Positions 40,532 through 48,773 of a stretch of 64,000 nt of DNA are shown piece after piece. The notes under the pieces were generated by a model that had not been told where the DNA came from, ran no database searches, and saw only the letters and a program-made list of their open reading frames with translations. The translations under genes were made by a program, and so were the position numbers. Every line of letters begins with the position of its first letter. The stretch's first letter is position 1. Source of the DNA: F2B08 sp046260445 (lineage in GTDB: Bacteria; Actinomycetota; Actinomycetes; Actinomycetales; Dermatophilaceae); assembly GCA_046260445.1 (NCBI GenBank), contig JBHEPF010000178.1, positions 1 through 64,000 of the forward strand, in the 5' to 3' direction.

Positions 40532-42547
40532 ATGAGCACGACGTCCTCCGCCACCGCGCCACGCCTGACGCCTGGTCAGGTGGTCGGCGGGGGGCTCGCC
40601 GCCGGGCTCGTCGTTCTTCTCGCCGCTCTCCTCTACACCGGTTCGACCGTGCCCCTCGTGCTCGGCGACCCCGGTCCGATCGTCCGGTGGGGCCTGCCGG
40701 TGTTCACCCTCATCTGGCAGGTCGCCGCCGTGACGACGGTCGGGCTGCTCGGTCTGGCGGCGTTCCTCATGCCGGAGCGGGGGACCACCGACCGCAGGGC
40801 CACCGCCCTGACGTATGCGGTACGCGCCGGCGCCGTCTGGGTCACCACCGGCGCCATCGCCCTCCTCCTCACCTTCGCCGACATCGTGGGTGCGCCCCCG
40901 ACGTCCGGGCAGGTGCTCGCCCAGTTCGGCACCTTCGTCTTCAGTCTCGACATCACCCGGGTCCCGGCGATCTCCGTTCTCACCGCTCTCGTCGTGACGG
41001 TCGGCGCGTCGGTGGCCAGAGCCCGCTCCACGATGGTCTGGCTCACCGGCCTCGGACTCTTCGCCATCGTCGTCAACGCCCTGACCGGCCACGCGGCCAA
41101 CGCCGTCGGACACGAGGAGGCCGTCAACGCGATGGGCTTCCACCTGCTCGGCATCGCCGTCTGGGTCGGGGGTCTCATCGGGCTCGTCATCATGCGCCCG
41201 CATCTCACCGGCCGCGGGCACGACGGCGACCTCGCGGTGACCGTGGAGCGATACTCGGTCCTCGCGCTGTGGGCCTACGTCGCCGTCGCGCTGTCCGGAA
41301 TGCAGAGCGCCTGGCTCCGGGTGGGCGGACTCGAGGGCGTGACCACCGCATACGGCCTGCTCGTCCTGCTCAAGATGGCGCTCCTCGCCGGTCTCGGTGT
41401 CCTCGGCTGGCGGCAGCGGCGAGCCGTCATCGCCCGGCTGCGCTCATCGTCCACTGCTCGAGGCGCGTTCGCGCGGCTGGCCGCCATCGAGGTCCTTCTC
41501 ATGGTCACGGCGACCAGCCTCGGGGTCGCCTTGTCGCGCACGGCGCCCCCCGACCTGCGCGAGGTCCCGGAGACCGACATCGTCACGACGCTGACCGGGT
41601 TCCCCGACCCGGGTCCGGCGACCAGCGCCGCCGACTGGTTCCTCACCTGGCGGATCGACTGGCTCTTCCTCACGATCGCGCTCGTCGCCATCGGTCTCTA
41701 CGTTGCCGGGTATATCCGGCTGCTCCGCCGCGGTGACCACTGGCCCTGGCTGCGCACCGCGAGCTGGATCGTGGGGTGGCTCCTCTTCGTCTACGCGACC
41801 AACGGCGCCCCCGGGGTGTGGGGCCGCGTGCTGTTCTCGACCCACATGGTCATGCACATGATGGTCGCGATGTTCGTCCCGCTGCTCCTCGTGCCGGGCG
41901 CACCGGTGACGCTCGCCCTGCGCACGCTCAAGGCGCGCAAGGACAAGACGTGGGGCCCGCGCGAGCTCATCCTGCGGATCACGCACTCACGAGCCAACCG
42001 CATCCTGACGAACCCCGTCGTCGCGGCGACGCTGTTCTTCGTCTCGCTGGCGATCTTCTACTACTCGCCGGCCTTCGAGCTCTCGCTCACGACGCATACC
42101 GGGCACCTGCTCATGATGGCCCACTTCCTCCTCACCGGCTATCTCTTCACCTGGGTGCTCATCGGCATCGACCCGGGCCCTCGCAAGTGGAACCCGGTCA
42201 TCCTGCTCACCATCCTCTTCGTCACCATCTCGTTCCACGCCTTCTTCGGCGTGATCCTCACCGGGACGGACTCTCTCCTCGCGCCCGGCTTCTACGGCCA
42301 GCTCAACCTGCCGTGGCTCACCGACCCACTGGCCGACCAGTACACCGCCGGAGAGATCGCCTGGGGGGTCGGCGAGGCCCCGACTCTCATCCTCGCGCTC
42401 ATCGTGGCCCGCAACTGGGTCAAGTCCGACCGCGTCGAGACCCGCCGCAAGGACCGGCAGGCGGACCGCGACGGTGGGGTGGAGCTCGCGGCGTACAACG
42501 AGATGCTCGCCGAGCGCCGCCGCCAGGGCGAGCGGATGGGAGGCTGA
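40532..42547 (+). CDS. CopD-CtaG fusion: copper import and cytochrome c oxidase assembly protein
   Basis: A 671-residue membrane protein. Residues 15-340 form a CopD-like unit of eight or nine helices, with the His-containing NALTGHAANAVGHEEAVNAM near 184-203 and MGFHLLGIAVWVGG near 203-216, likely copper ligands. Residues 365-640 form a CtaG-like cytochrome c oxidase assembly unit of seven helices. Its marks are FSTHMVMHMMVAMFVPLLL near 436-454, THTGHLLMMAHFLLTGYLF near 525-543 and FHAFFGVIL near 571-579. Family knowledge places it in copper delivery to the Cu_B site of the oxidase. It is followed four bases after its stop by the nitrilase gene. It is far from csoR-copA. Confidence 0.92.
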   Translation: MSTTSSATAPRLTPGQVVGGGLAAGLVVLLAALLYTGSTVPLVLGDPGPIVRWGLPVFTLIWQVAAVTTVGLLGLAAFLMPERGTTDRRATALTYAVRAGAVWVTTGAIALLLTFADIVGAPPTSGQVLAQFGTFVFSLDITRVPAISVLTALVVTVGASVARARSTMVWLTGLGLFAIVVNALTGHAANAVGHEEAVNAMGFHLLGIAVWVGGLIGLVIMRPHLTGRGHDGDLAVTVERYSVLALWAYVAVALSGMQSAWLRVGGLEGVTTAYGLLVLLKMALLAGLGVLGWRQRRAVIARLRSSSTARGAFARLAAIEVLLMVTATSLGVALSRTAPPDLREVPETDIVTTLTGFPDPGPATSAADWFLTWRIDWLFLTIALVAIGLYVAGYIRLLRRGDHWPWLRTASWIVGWLLFVYATNGAPGVWGRVLFSTHMVMHMMVAMFVPLLLVPGAPVTLALRTLKARKDKTWGPRELILRITHSRANRILTNPVVAATLFFVSLAIFYYSPAFELSLTTHTGHLLMMAHFLLTGYLFTWVLIGIDPGPRKWNPVILLTILFVTISFHAFFGVILTGTDSLLAPGFYGQLNLPWLTDPLADQYTAGEIAWGVGEAPTLILALIVARNWVKSDRVETRRKDRQADRDGGVELAAYNEMLAERRRQGERMGG

Positions 42548-42551
42548 GCGG

Positions 42552-43376
42552 ATGAGCGCACCACTGCGGGTCACTCTCGTCCAGCTCTGGTATGCCGACG
42601 TCGAGTCGGTCGCCGATCGCACCTCTCGCGTGGCCGACCTGGTGCGTTCGGTATGCGCGGAACGCTCTCGTGGCGGCCCCCCTCACCTCGTGGTCCTGCC
42701 CGAGCTCTGGGCGCCGACCGGGTTCGGGTACCAGGAGTGGGAGGAGCGGGCCGAGCCGGTCGACGGCGCGGTCGCGACGGCGATGAGCGAGCTCGCGCGC
42801 GAGTGTGCGGTGCTGCTGCATGCGGGCTCCATCGTCGAACGCCTGGAGGCTCCAGGGCCGGAGGGCAAGCGGCTGTCGAACACCTCGCTCGTCTTCGGCC
42901 CGGACGGGGGGATGGTCGCGGTCTATCGCAAGATCCACCGCTTCGGCTTCGGTGCGGGTGAGCCGGGGCTCATGGAGGCGGGGGAGGACCTCGTGGGTCT
43001 CGAGCTGCCGACCGGTCACCGGGCGGGGCTCTCGACCTGCTACGACCTGCGCTTCCCGGAGCTCTACCGTCGTCTGCTCGACGTCGGAGCCGAGGTGTTC
43101 GTCGTCCCGGCCGCCTGGCCCCTGGCTCGGGTCGAGGCGTGGAGCCTGCTCGGGCGGGCGCGGGCCATCGAGAACCAGTGCTTCGTCCTCGCCTGCAACA
43201 CCGCCGGCACCCACGCCGGGGTCGCCATGGGCGGAGCCTCGCAGATCGTCTCCCCGAGGGGCGAGGTCCTCGCCGAGGCGGGCCCCGACGAGGAGGTCCT
43301 CACCATCGAGATCGACCTGGACGACGTGGCTGAGGCCCGGGAGGCCTTCCCGGTCCTCGCGGACCGACGCCTCTGA
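42552..43376 (+). CDS. Carbon-nitrogen hydrolase (nitrilase superfamily)
   Basis: A 274-residue cytosolic amidase-like enzyme. The catalytic triad is present: Glu in VVLPELW near 47-53, Lys in YRKIHRFGF near 124-132, and Cys in STCYDLRFPELYR near 160-172. The last motif is the one seen in Nit-type omega-amidases or deaminated-glutathione amidases, so such a repair function is plausible but unproven. The ATG lies four bases after the stop of the CopD-CtaG gene, implying co-transcription without obvious functional link. Confidence 0.9.
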   Translation: MSAPLRVTLVQLWYADVESVADRTSRVADLVRSVCAERSRGGPPHLVVLPELWAPTGFGYQEWEERAEPVDGAVATAMSELARECAVLLHAGSIVERLEAPGPEGKRLSNTSLVFGPDGGMVAVYRKIHRFGFGAGEPGLMEAGEDLVGLELPTGHRAGLSTCYDLRFPELYRRLLDVGAEVFVVPAAWPLARVEAWSLLGRARAIENQCFVLACNTAGTHAGVAMGGASQIVSPRGEVLAEAGPDEEVLTIEIDLDDVAEAREAFPVLADRRL

Positions 43377-43459
43377 CACCCTGGTCGGGCGCGTATGCGC
43401 AGGTCGGGACCATTGCGGGGTAGGCTGAGGTGTTTTATTCCCACCCCTACAGGAGTGAC

Positions 43460-43720
43460 ATGTACATCGGACTTGGCATCATCCTGCTGGTCATCGGAGC
43501 GATCATCCAGTTCGCCTACACCGGCGACGCGAACATCGCGGGTGTCCTGAGCGTCAACGCTCTCGGCTGGATCATGATCATCGCGGGTCTGCTCGCGATC
43601 ATCCTGTCCTTCGCCATGCGTGGCACAGCACGCCGCGGTGGATACAGCACCACCCGGGAGAGCCACGTCGACCCGGACAGCGGCTCTCGCATCGACCGCA
43701 CGGACGTCGACCCGCGCTGA
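43460..43720 (+). CDS. DUF6458 small membrane protein
   Basis: An 86-residue protein with two hydrophobic helices (MYIGLGIILLVIGAIIQF, then WIMIIAGLLAIILSFAM near 36-52) and a charged tail rich in Arg, Ser and Asp. The MYxGxGxxLLxxGxI opening is the mark of DUF6458, a family of unknown function in actinobacteria. AGGAG lies six bases before the ATG, so it has a proper leader unlike many neighbours. A strong hairpin follows. Confidence 0.85.
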   Translation: MYIGLGIILLVIGAIIQFAYTGDANIAGVLSVNALGWIMIIAGLLAIILSFAMRGTARRGGYSTTRESHVDPDSGSRIDRTDVDPR

Positions 43721-43767
43721 CCCGCCTGACTGCTTCCTCCTCGGGGGGAAGGAGTCACCCGCGAGAC

Positions 43768-43815
43768 CAAGGGCGCGGGCGCACCCCTCACGGGGGGTCT
43801 GCGCCCGCGCCCTTG
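43768..43815. terminator. Strong bidirectional hairpin
   Basis: CAAGGGCGCGGGCGCA (43768-43783) pairs perfectly with TGCGCCCGCGCCCTTG (43800-43815), and the loop contains a further CCCC/GGGG stem. It lies between the convergent DUF6458 gene and the mycothiol enzyme gene and should stop transcripts from both sides. Confidence 0.8.
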
Positions 43816-43850
43816 TCGTGTGGAGCAGCGGTGGAACTCACAGGGGGACG

Positions 43851-44690
43851 TCAGGGGGTGACGGAGAGGTTCTGCACGAGTGCGGCGGCCACCTCTGCGT
43901 CGCCGTGCGCTGTCCACACGAAGTCCTCCTCGCCCATCGGGATCCGACCTGCGGCGAGGCGCCCCATCTCGCGCGTGCCGAGCACGAGCACGCAGCGGGT
44001 GTCCTCGTCGGCGACATCGTCGACGAGCGCGCCCCGGGCCCTGCCGTCGACGTCGACGACCCGAACCGCCTGTCGCCCGGACACGGGCCCCCGGACCTCG
44101 ACCACGACCGCCCCGCCGACCGGCACCCCGGCGCGGGTGACGACTCGGCCGAGCGCCGCATACACCCTGGCCAGGCTGAGGGACGCGGCCGGTGAGTCGA
44201 GTCCGCCCGGCCGGCCGAGGGTCTCGCGCAGGTCCTGCTCGTGGGTCCAGATATCGAAGCACCGGATGCCGATGACGTCGGCCACCGAGGCCATTCCGAA
44301 CGGCCCGGGCTCCTCGGTCTCCAGCGTGAGACCCGGTCTGCGCCACTGCTCGAGCCGACGCTCGATGACGCTCTCGAGCCGGTCGCACAGCTCGGCGAGG
44401 GTGAGGTTCCGGCGAGACTCGACGAGCTGCTCCATGAACCGTCCCATGTCGCTGCGCACGTGCGCGCGCTCGCTGATCTCGACCGCAGGTGGGGAGTCCC
44501 CGAGGAACGTGGCCTCGACCGACTCGACGTGCGCCACCTGGGCGAAGACGTCCCACCCCGGACACGGTGTCGGGTCACCGGCCCGCTCCGGTGGGCACGA
44601 CCGGCCGAGGCCGAGGACGGCTCGCGCCGTCTGCTCGTATGCGTCGACCAGGTCGGGCAGATCGGTGGGCGGAGCGGGGGAGACGATCAC
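43851..44690 (-). CDS. Maleylpyruvate isomerase-family mycothiol-dependent enzyme
   Basis: A 279-residue protein from the GTG at 44690 (283 if a TTG at 44702 is used). The N-terminal 150 residues are a DinB-like four-helix bundle with metal-binding His in DVFAQVAHVESVEATFL near 46-62 and FDIWTHEQDLRE near 144-155, the pattern of mycothiol-dependent isomerases and S-transferases. The C-terminal 100 residues are the SCP2-like MDMPI_C domain. Mycothiol is the thiol of actinobacteria. The exact substrate is unknown. Just upstream a nine-codon leaderless frame ends in TGA overlapping this GTG, so translation may be coupled to it. Confidence 0.85.
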   Translation of the reverse strand: MIVSPAPPTDLPDLVDAYEQTARAVLGLGRSCPPERAGDPTPCPGWDVFAQVAHVESVEATFLGDSPPAVEISERAHVRSDMGRFMEQLVESRRNLTLAELCDRLESVIERRLEQWRRPGLTLETEEPGPFGMASVADVIGIRCFDIWTHEQDLRETLGRPGGLDSPAASLSLARVYAALGRVVTRAGVPVGGAVVVEVRGPVSGRQAVRVVDVDGRARGALVDDVADEDTRCVLVLGTREMGRLAAGRIPMGEEDFVWTAHGDAEVAAALVQNLSVTP

Positions 44691-44716
44691 TGGATGGTCC
44701 AAGGGGCGAACGACAT
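44687..44716 (-). CDS. Nine-residue leader peptide frame
   Basis: ATG at 44716 opens MSFAPWTIQ and stops in TGA, which overlaps the GTG start of the mycothiol enzyme (GTGA). TAGGTT lies exactly seven bases before this ATG, the leaderless spacing. So transcription appears to begin at the short frame, and the main protein is reached by termination and re-initiation. It could be a regulatory uORF, or a way of starting a leaderless transcript. Confidence 0.4.
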   Translation of the reverse strand: MSFAPWTIQ

Positions 44717-44729
44717 GGCCCCCAACCTA
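44717..44729 (-). promoter_or_regulatory. Leaderless-type -10 box before the leader peptide
   Basis: TAGGTT on the minus strand (complement of 44724-44729), seven bases before ATG 44716. Confidence 0.4.
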
Positions 44730-44770
44730 GCCCTGACGGGCTCGGCCGGGGGCCAGGAGGTGAGCGGTGC

Positions 44771-46648
44771 TCAGAACGCCGACTCGGGCACGTCCATGAG
44801 CTCGTTGTCCGTCGCCTCTGCCATGGCGCGCTCGGCGGCGAGGCGCGGGAGGACCTGGCGCGCGTAGAACTTCGCGGCCGCGACCTTGCCGGTGTAGAAG
44901 TCCCTGTCCTTCTGGCCGAGACCGTCGCGCTCGAGTGCATCGAGGGCGACCTCCGCCTGGCGAAGGAGGAGCCATCCGACGACGAGGTCGCCGGCGGAGA
45001 GGAGGAAGCGGCTCGTGTTCTGGCCGACCTTGTAGAGGTTGGCCATGTCGCCACCCTCCGCGCGGGGGTCGGACTTCATCAGCTCTCCGACCATGTAGCC
45101 GAGGATGCCCTGAACACTCTCGAGGCCCTCGCCGAGCAGCTCCTTCTCGCGGTCGAGGCTGCCGCTGTGGGTGCCCATGTTCTTCGCCAGCTCCTGGATC
45201 TGGTTGGAAAGCAGCCCCAGCGCCTCGGCCTTGTCCTTGATGATCTTGCGGAAGAAGAAGTCCATGCCCTGGATGGCGGTCGTGCCCTCGTAGAGCGTGT
45301 CGATCTTCGCGTCGCGGACGTACTGCTCGATCGGGTAGTCCTGGAGGAATCCCGAGCCGCCGAGGGTCTGCAGGGACTCGGTGCCGAGGAGGACCCAGGC
45401 CCGCTCCGAGCCGAGGCCCTTGACGATCGGCAGGAGCAGGTCGTTGACCCGCACCGCGACCTCGCCGGCCGAGCCGCGCTCGAGGCTCTCCTGGCCCGAC
45501 TCGTGCTGGGCCAGGTCGACGGCGTCCTGCTGGACGGCGGTGTAGAGGACGAGCGCACGCAGGCCCTCCGCGTAGGCCTTCTGGAGCATGAGGCTGCGCC
45601 GGACGTCGGGGTGGTGGGTGATCGTCACCCGGGGCGCGGCCTTGTCGGTCATCTGGGTCATGTCGGCGCCCTGCACGCGTTCCTTGGCATAGGAGAGCGC
45701 ACTGAGGTAGCCCGCCGAGAGCGTGGCGATGGCCTTGGTGCCGACGAGCATCCGGGCGTTCTCGATGACGTGGAACATCTGGGCGATCCCATCGTGGACG
45801 TCGCCGAACAGGGTCCCGACGGCCGGCCGATCGCCGCCGAAGGTGAGCTCACAGGTCGTGCTGACCTTCAGGCCCATCTTCTTCTCGACGTTGGTGACAT
45901 AGACACCGTTGCGCTCACCGAGCTCACCGGTCTCGAGATCGACGTCGTACTTCGAGAGGACGAAGAGGCTGAGGCCCTTCGTCCCGGCCACGGCGCCCTC
46001 GGGGCGGGCGAGGACGAAGTGCACGACGTTGTCGACCATGTCGGACTCGGCGCTGGTGATGAACCGCTTGACACCCTCGAGACGCCAGCTGCCGTCACCG
46101 TTGTCGATGGCCTTGGTGCGGCCGGCGCCGACGTCCGAGCCGGCATCGGGCTCGGTGAGCACCATCGTGCAGTGCCAGTTCTTCTCGACGATCCACCGGG
46201 CGAGCTTCTTCTGGTCCTCGGTGCCGTAGCGGTACATGAGGTTGGCGAAGCCGTAGGACGCGGAGAACATCGCAACGGCCGGGTTGGCGCCGAGAACCAT
46301 CTCGTTCATCGCCCACCGGAAGCTCGGCGGTGCGACGGTTCCGCCGAGCTCCGCCTGCAGGTCGACATTCCAGAAGCCCGAGTCGCGGTAGGCGGTGAAC
46401 GACTTCTTGAACGACTCCGGCATCGTGACCTCCTGGGTCACCGGGTCGTAGACCGGTGGGTTGCGGTCGGCGTCGGAGAAGGACTCCGCGAGCTCGTTCT
46501 CCGCGAGCCGCGCCATCTCCTTGAGCATCTCGCGGGCCGTGTCGGCGTCGAGCTCCTTGTAGGGGCCGTGGCCGAGGAGCTCGCCGCGACCGAACACCTC
46601 GAAGAGGTTGAACTCGATGTCGCGCAGGTTGGCGGTGTAGTGGCCCAT
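44771..46648 (-). CDS. fadE: FadE5-like acyl-CoA dehydrogenase
   Basis: A 625-residue flavoprotein that introduces the alpha-beta double bond in acyl-CoA, the first step of beta-oxidation. The opening MGHYTANLRDIEFNLFEV is almost the same as in mycobacterial FadE5, and the length of just over 600 matches that group with its extra C-terminal helical domain. TMVLTEPDAGSDVG near 159-172 is the substrate-binding signature, and YEGTTAIQGMDF near 454-465 holds the position of the catalytic Glu. TLGGSGFLQDYP near 432-443 binds FAD. AAGGAG precedes the ATG. An 18-bp perfect palindrome 37 bp upstream suggests control by a TetR-type repressor located elsewhere. Confidence 0.95.
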   Translation of the reverse strand: MGHYTANLRDIEFNLFEVFGRGELLGHGPYKELDADTAREMLKEMARLAENELAESFSDADRNPPVYDPVTQEVTMPESFKKSFTAYRDSGFWNVDLQAELGGTVAPPSFRWAMNEMVLGANPAVAMFSASYGFANLMYRYGTEDQKKLARWIVEKNWHCTMVLTEPDAGSDVGAGRTKAIDNGDGSWRLEGVKRFITSAESDMVDNVVHFVLARPEGAVAGTKGLSLFVLSKYDVDLETGELGERNGVYVTNVEKKMGLKVSTTCELTFGGDRPAVGTLFGDVHDGIAQMFHVIENARMLVGTKAIATLSAGYLSALSYAKERVQGADMTQMTDKAAPRVTITHHPDVRRSLMLQKAYAEGLRALVLYTAVQQDAVDLAQHESGQESLERGSAGEVAVRVNDLLLPIVKGLGSERAWVLLGTESLQTLGGSGFLQDYPIEQYVRDAKIDTLYEGTTAIQGMDFFFRKIIKDKAEALGLLSNQIQELAKNMGTHSGSLDREKELLGEGLESVQGILGYMVGELMKSDPRAEGGDMANLYKVGQNTSRFLLSAGDLVVGWLLLRQAEVALDALERDGLGQKDRDFYTGKVAAAKFYARQVLPRLAAERAMAEATDNELMDVPESAF

Positions 46649-46684
46649 AAGGGCTCCTTCCGGGCAGGAGTGAGTGCGGCGGTG

Positions 46685-46702
46685 ACTAAGCGCTCGCTTA
46701 GT
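46685..46702. promoter_or_regulatory. Palindromic operator before fadE, TetR type
   Basis: ACTAAGCG and CGCTTAGT flank two central bases, a perfect palindrome 37 bp before the fadE start. This length, arm type and position fit TetR-family regulators of fatty-acid genes. No tetR gene is nearby. Confidence 0.7.
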
Positions 46703-46803
46703 TCCAGTGTCCGCCCGGATCCCAGCCGCGGCAAGCGGCGGGGCATGTGGCGTGCGCAACACTCAGGCAGGCTCAGGCGGCCCCGGTCCGGTGCCCGGCG
46801 ACA

Positions 46804-47286
46804 TCAGGCGCGCAGTGCGGCCTCGACGTCGGAGGCGAGGTCGGCCGGACTGGTCTGCGGCGCATACCGCTTGATGACCTGACCGTCGCGGCCGACGAGG
46901 AACTTGGTGAAGTTCCACTTGATCCGGCCCCCGAGCAGGCCGCCCTTCTCGGAGCGGAGCCACTCGAAGAGGGGATCCGCGCCATTCCCGTTGACATCGA
47001 CCTTGGCGAACATCGGGAAGGACACGCCGAAGCTGGTCTCGCAGAACGCCGCGATCTCGCCCTCCGAGCCCGGCTCCTGGCCGCCGAACTGGTTGCACGG
47101 GAAGCCCAGCACGACGAACCCCTCGTCCCGGTGGTCGCTCCACAGCTGCTCAAGACCGGCGTACTGCGGCGTGAAGCCGCACTGGCTCGCCGTGTTGACG
47201 ACGAGCACGACCTGGCCGGCATAGGCCGACAGGGACTGCTCGGTCCCGTCGATGGTGCGGACGGTGAAGTCACTCAGGGTCGTCAT
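46804..47286 (-). CDS. Glutathione-peroxidase-family thiol peroxidase
   Basis: A 160-residue peroxide-reducing enzyme. The peroxidatic Cys36 lies in NTASQCGFTPQY, the active-site Gln in GFPCNQFGGQEP near 67-78 with the second Cys, and Trp-Asn in WNFTKFLV near 126-133. With Cys in place of selenocysteine and no dimer loop, it is of the monomeric kind that uses thioredoxin (or mycothiol systems) rather than glutathione. The start MTTLSDF was taken over a longer frame because GAAAGGCGATC lies just upstream. It ends about 155 bases before the fadE start on the same strand. Confidence 0.93.
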   Translation of the reverse strand: MTTLSDFTVRTIDGTEQSLSAYAGQVVLVVNTASQCGFTPQYAGLEQLWSDHRDEGFVVLGFPCNQFGGQEPGSEGEIAAFCETSFGVSFPMFAKVDVNGNGADPLFEWLRSEKGGLLGGRIKWNFTKFLVGRDGQVIKRYAPQTSPADLASDVEAALRA

Positions 47287-47399
47287 CGATCGCCTTTCAC
47301 GGGGTGGGTGCGAGAGCATCCTCCCTCATGGCAACCCTGGACCTGACGGGGAGTCTCGAACCCTCGGACCGACGCTGCGGACATCTTCGGGACGGAATC

Positions 47400-47461
47400 C
47401 TCAGCTCCGGGAGGGAACCGTTGGCTCCCGAGGCTGAGGCTTCCCTCCCTGGGAGAGAAAG
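47400..47461. repeat. Three-hairpin dispersed element, copy C
   Basis: Here the middle stem is CTCAGCTCCGGGA with TCCCGAGGCTGAG around a 13-base loop again containing AACCGTT. Compared with copy B a C-G pair has become G-C on both sides, which keeps the pairing. The right end is CCCTCCCTGGGAGAGAAAG. The left end is degenerate (47383-47397). It ends six bases before the stop of the minus-strand flavoprotein gene. Confidence 0.75.
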
Positions 47462-47467
47462 ACGGTC

Positions 47468-48715
47468 TCAGCGCAGCGGGTCGAAGGGGCGGAGCGCGTC
47501 AGGTGCCCGGCCAGTGACGACCTGCTCGGCGAGGAGCCGGCCGCTCACGGGTCCGAGTGTGATGCCCCACATCCCGTGGCCACCGGCGACGAAGACCCGA
47601 GGCGAGGAGGTCGCCCCGATGAGGGGCAGCCCGTCGACCGTCACCGGCCGGGAGCCCACCCACTCGTCGGCCCGAGAGTCCAGGTCGACGCCGTGCAGGA
47701 GTGGCCGCACCGAGTCGACGATCGCGCGGATCCGCCGCGGGTCGAGGGCGGCGCCCGGCCGTCGCAGCTCCATCATCCCGGCGATCCGGACCCGGTTCCC
47801 GAGCGGGGTGACGGCGACCCGGGCGGTGGGCAGGTAGACGGGCAGCCGTGGGGCCGGGTCGGCGGCGACGCTGAACGAGTATCCGCGACCGGCCTGCACG
47901 ACGCTGCGCACTCCGAACGGTCGCGCCAGCCGACCCAGCCAGGCACCCGTGGCGACCACGACGGCGTCGTACCGGCCGTCCCCTCCATCGCTCGCCGTCA
48001 CCCGGACGCCCTCCGAGGCATCTGCCAGCCCGGTGACGGCGCTCCCGGTGATGAGCTCCCCGCCACGCGACCGGACCGAGTTCGCCAGGGTGTGGACGTA
48101 GGTCACCGGGTTGATGAACCGCTGGCCCCTGATGAGGACCGCGGCCTCCACCGACCCCGACAGGATGGAGACGAGCCGGCGGGCCACCAGCCCGGACACG
48201 AGCTCGTAGTCGACGGCGCCCCCGACCGCGGCGACGCGCTCCAGCTCATCCGTGAGCCCGCCCACCTGCGACGCCCTGGGGAAGGCGGCCACGATCGGGC
48301 CGGCGGTGAGCGTCGGGGCCGAGACCCCCTCCGCGGCGAGCTGGTCGAAGGCGGGCAGCGCCTCGCGGACGAGGGGCAGCAGGGTGCGCAGAGCGCGCTC
48401 CCAGCGACGATGCGTGCTGTGGCGCAGGAAGCCGGTCATGAACCTGGCGAGGTCGCGGTCGGCGGCGAGGGGCGCATACACCGGCGATCGAGGGGAGATC
48501 ACCGCACGAATGCCGTACCGCAGGAGGGCCGGCTCGGGGAGCGGAGCGACGAGCGCGGGGGTGAGCCAACCCGCGTTCCCCCACGAGGCCCCCGCGGCGA
48601 CCCCGGTCCGGTCGAGGACGGTGACCTCGACACCGTGCTCCTGGAGGTGCCAGGCGGTGGCGAGGCCGACCATGCCTGCGCCGACGACGGCGACCGACTC
48701 CACCCTCCTCCTCAT
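47468..48715 (-). CDS. DAO-family FAD oxidoreductase (D-amino-acid dehydrogenase-like)
   Basis: A 415-residue flavoprotein. The FAD-binding GAGMVGLATAWHL starts near residue 12, and an Asp/Glu-ended second strand EVTVLDR near 30-36 binds the ribose. SWGNAGWLTPALVAPLPEP near 43-61 is the active-site loop typical of DadA-like D-amino-acid dehydrogenases, and DGLPLIGATSSP then GHGMWGITLGPVSG near 370-395 closes the FAD site. Likely substrates are D-amino acids or similar amines, not proven. The ATG at 48715 lies about 60 bp from the divergent GNAT gene start. Two residues after the ATG comes an Arg run (RRR), so the start may lie a few codons on. Confidence 0.85.
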   Translation of the reverse strand: MRRRVESVAVVGAGMVGLATAWHLQEHGVEVTVLDRTGVAAGASWGNAGWLTPALVAPLPEPALLRYGIRAVISPRSPVYAPLAADRDLARFMTGFLRHSTHRRWERALRTLLPLVREALPAFDQLAAEGVSAPTLTAGPIVAAFPRASQVGGLTDELERVAAVGGAVDYELVSGLVARRLVSILSGSVEAAVLIRGQRFINPVTYVHTLANSVRSRGGELITGSAVTGLADASEGVRVTASDGGDGRYDAVVVATGAWLGRLARPFGVRSVVQAGRGYSFSVAADPAPRLPVYLPTARVAVTPLGNRVRIAGMMELRRPGAALDPRRIRAIVDSVRPLLHGVDLDSRADEWVGSRPVTVDGLPLIGATSSPRVFVAGGHGMWGITLGPVSGRLLAEQVVTGRAPDALRPFDPLR

Positions 48716-48773
48716 GCCGACATTGTGACCGTTGCGGACATGCGACGGGTGAAACGGTGACAGAGTTGACACC

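Noticed and set aside
44489..46882. A 797-codon plus-strand frame opposite fadE
   Set aside because: FadE5 motifs on the other strand are unmistakable; the frame is a GC-skew artefact.
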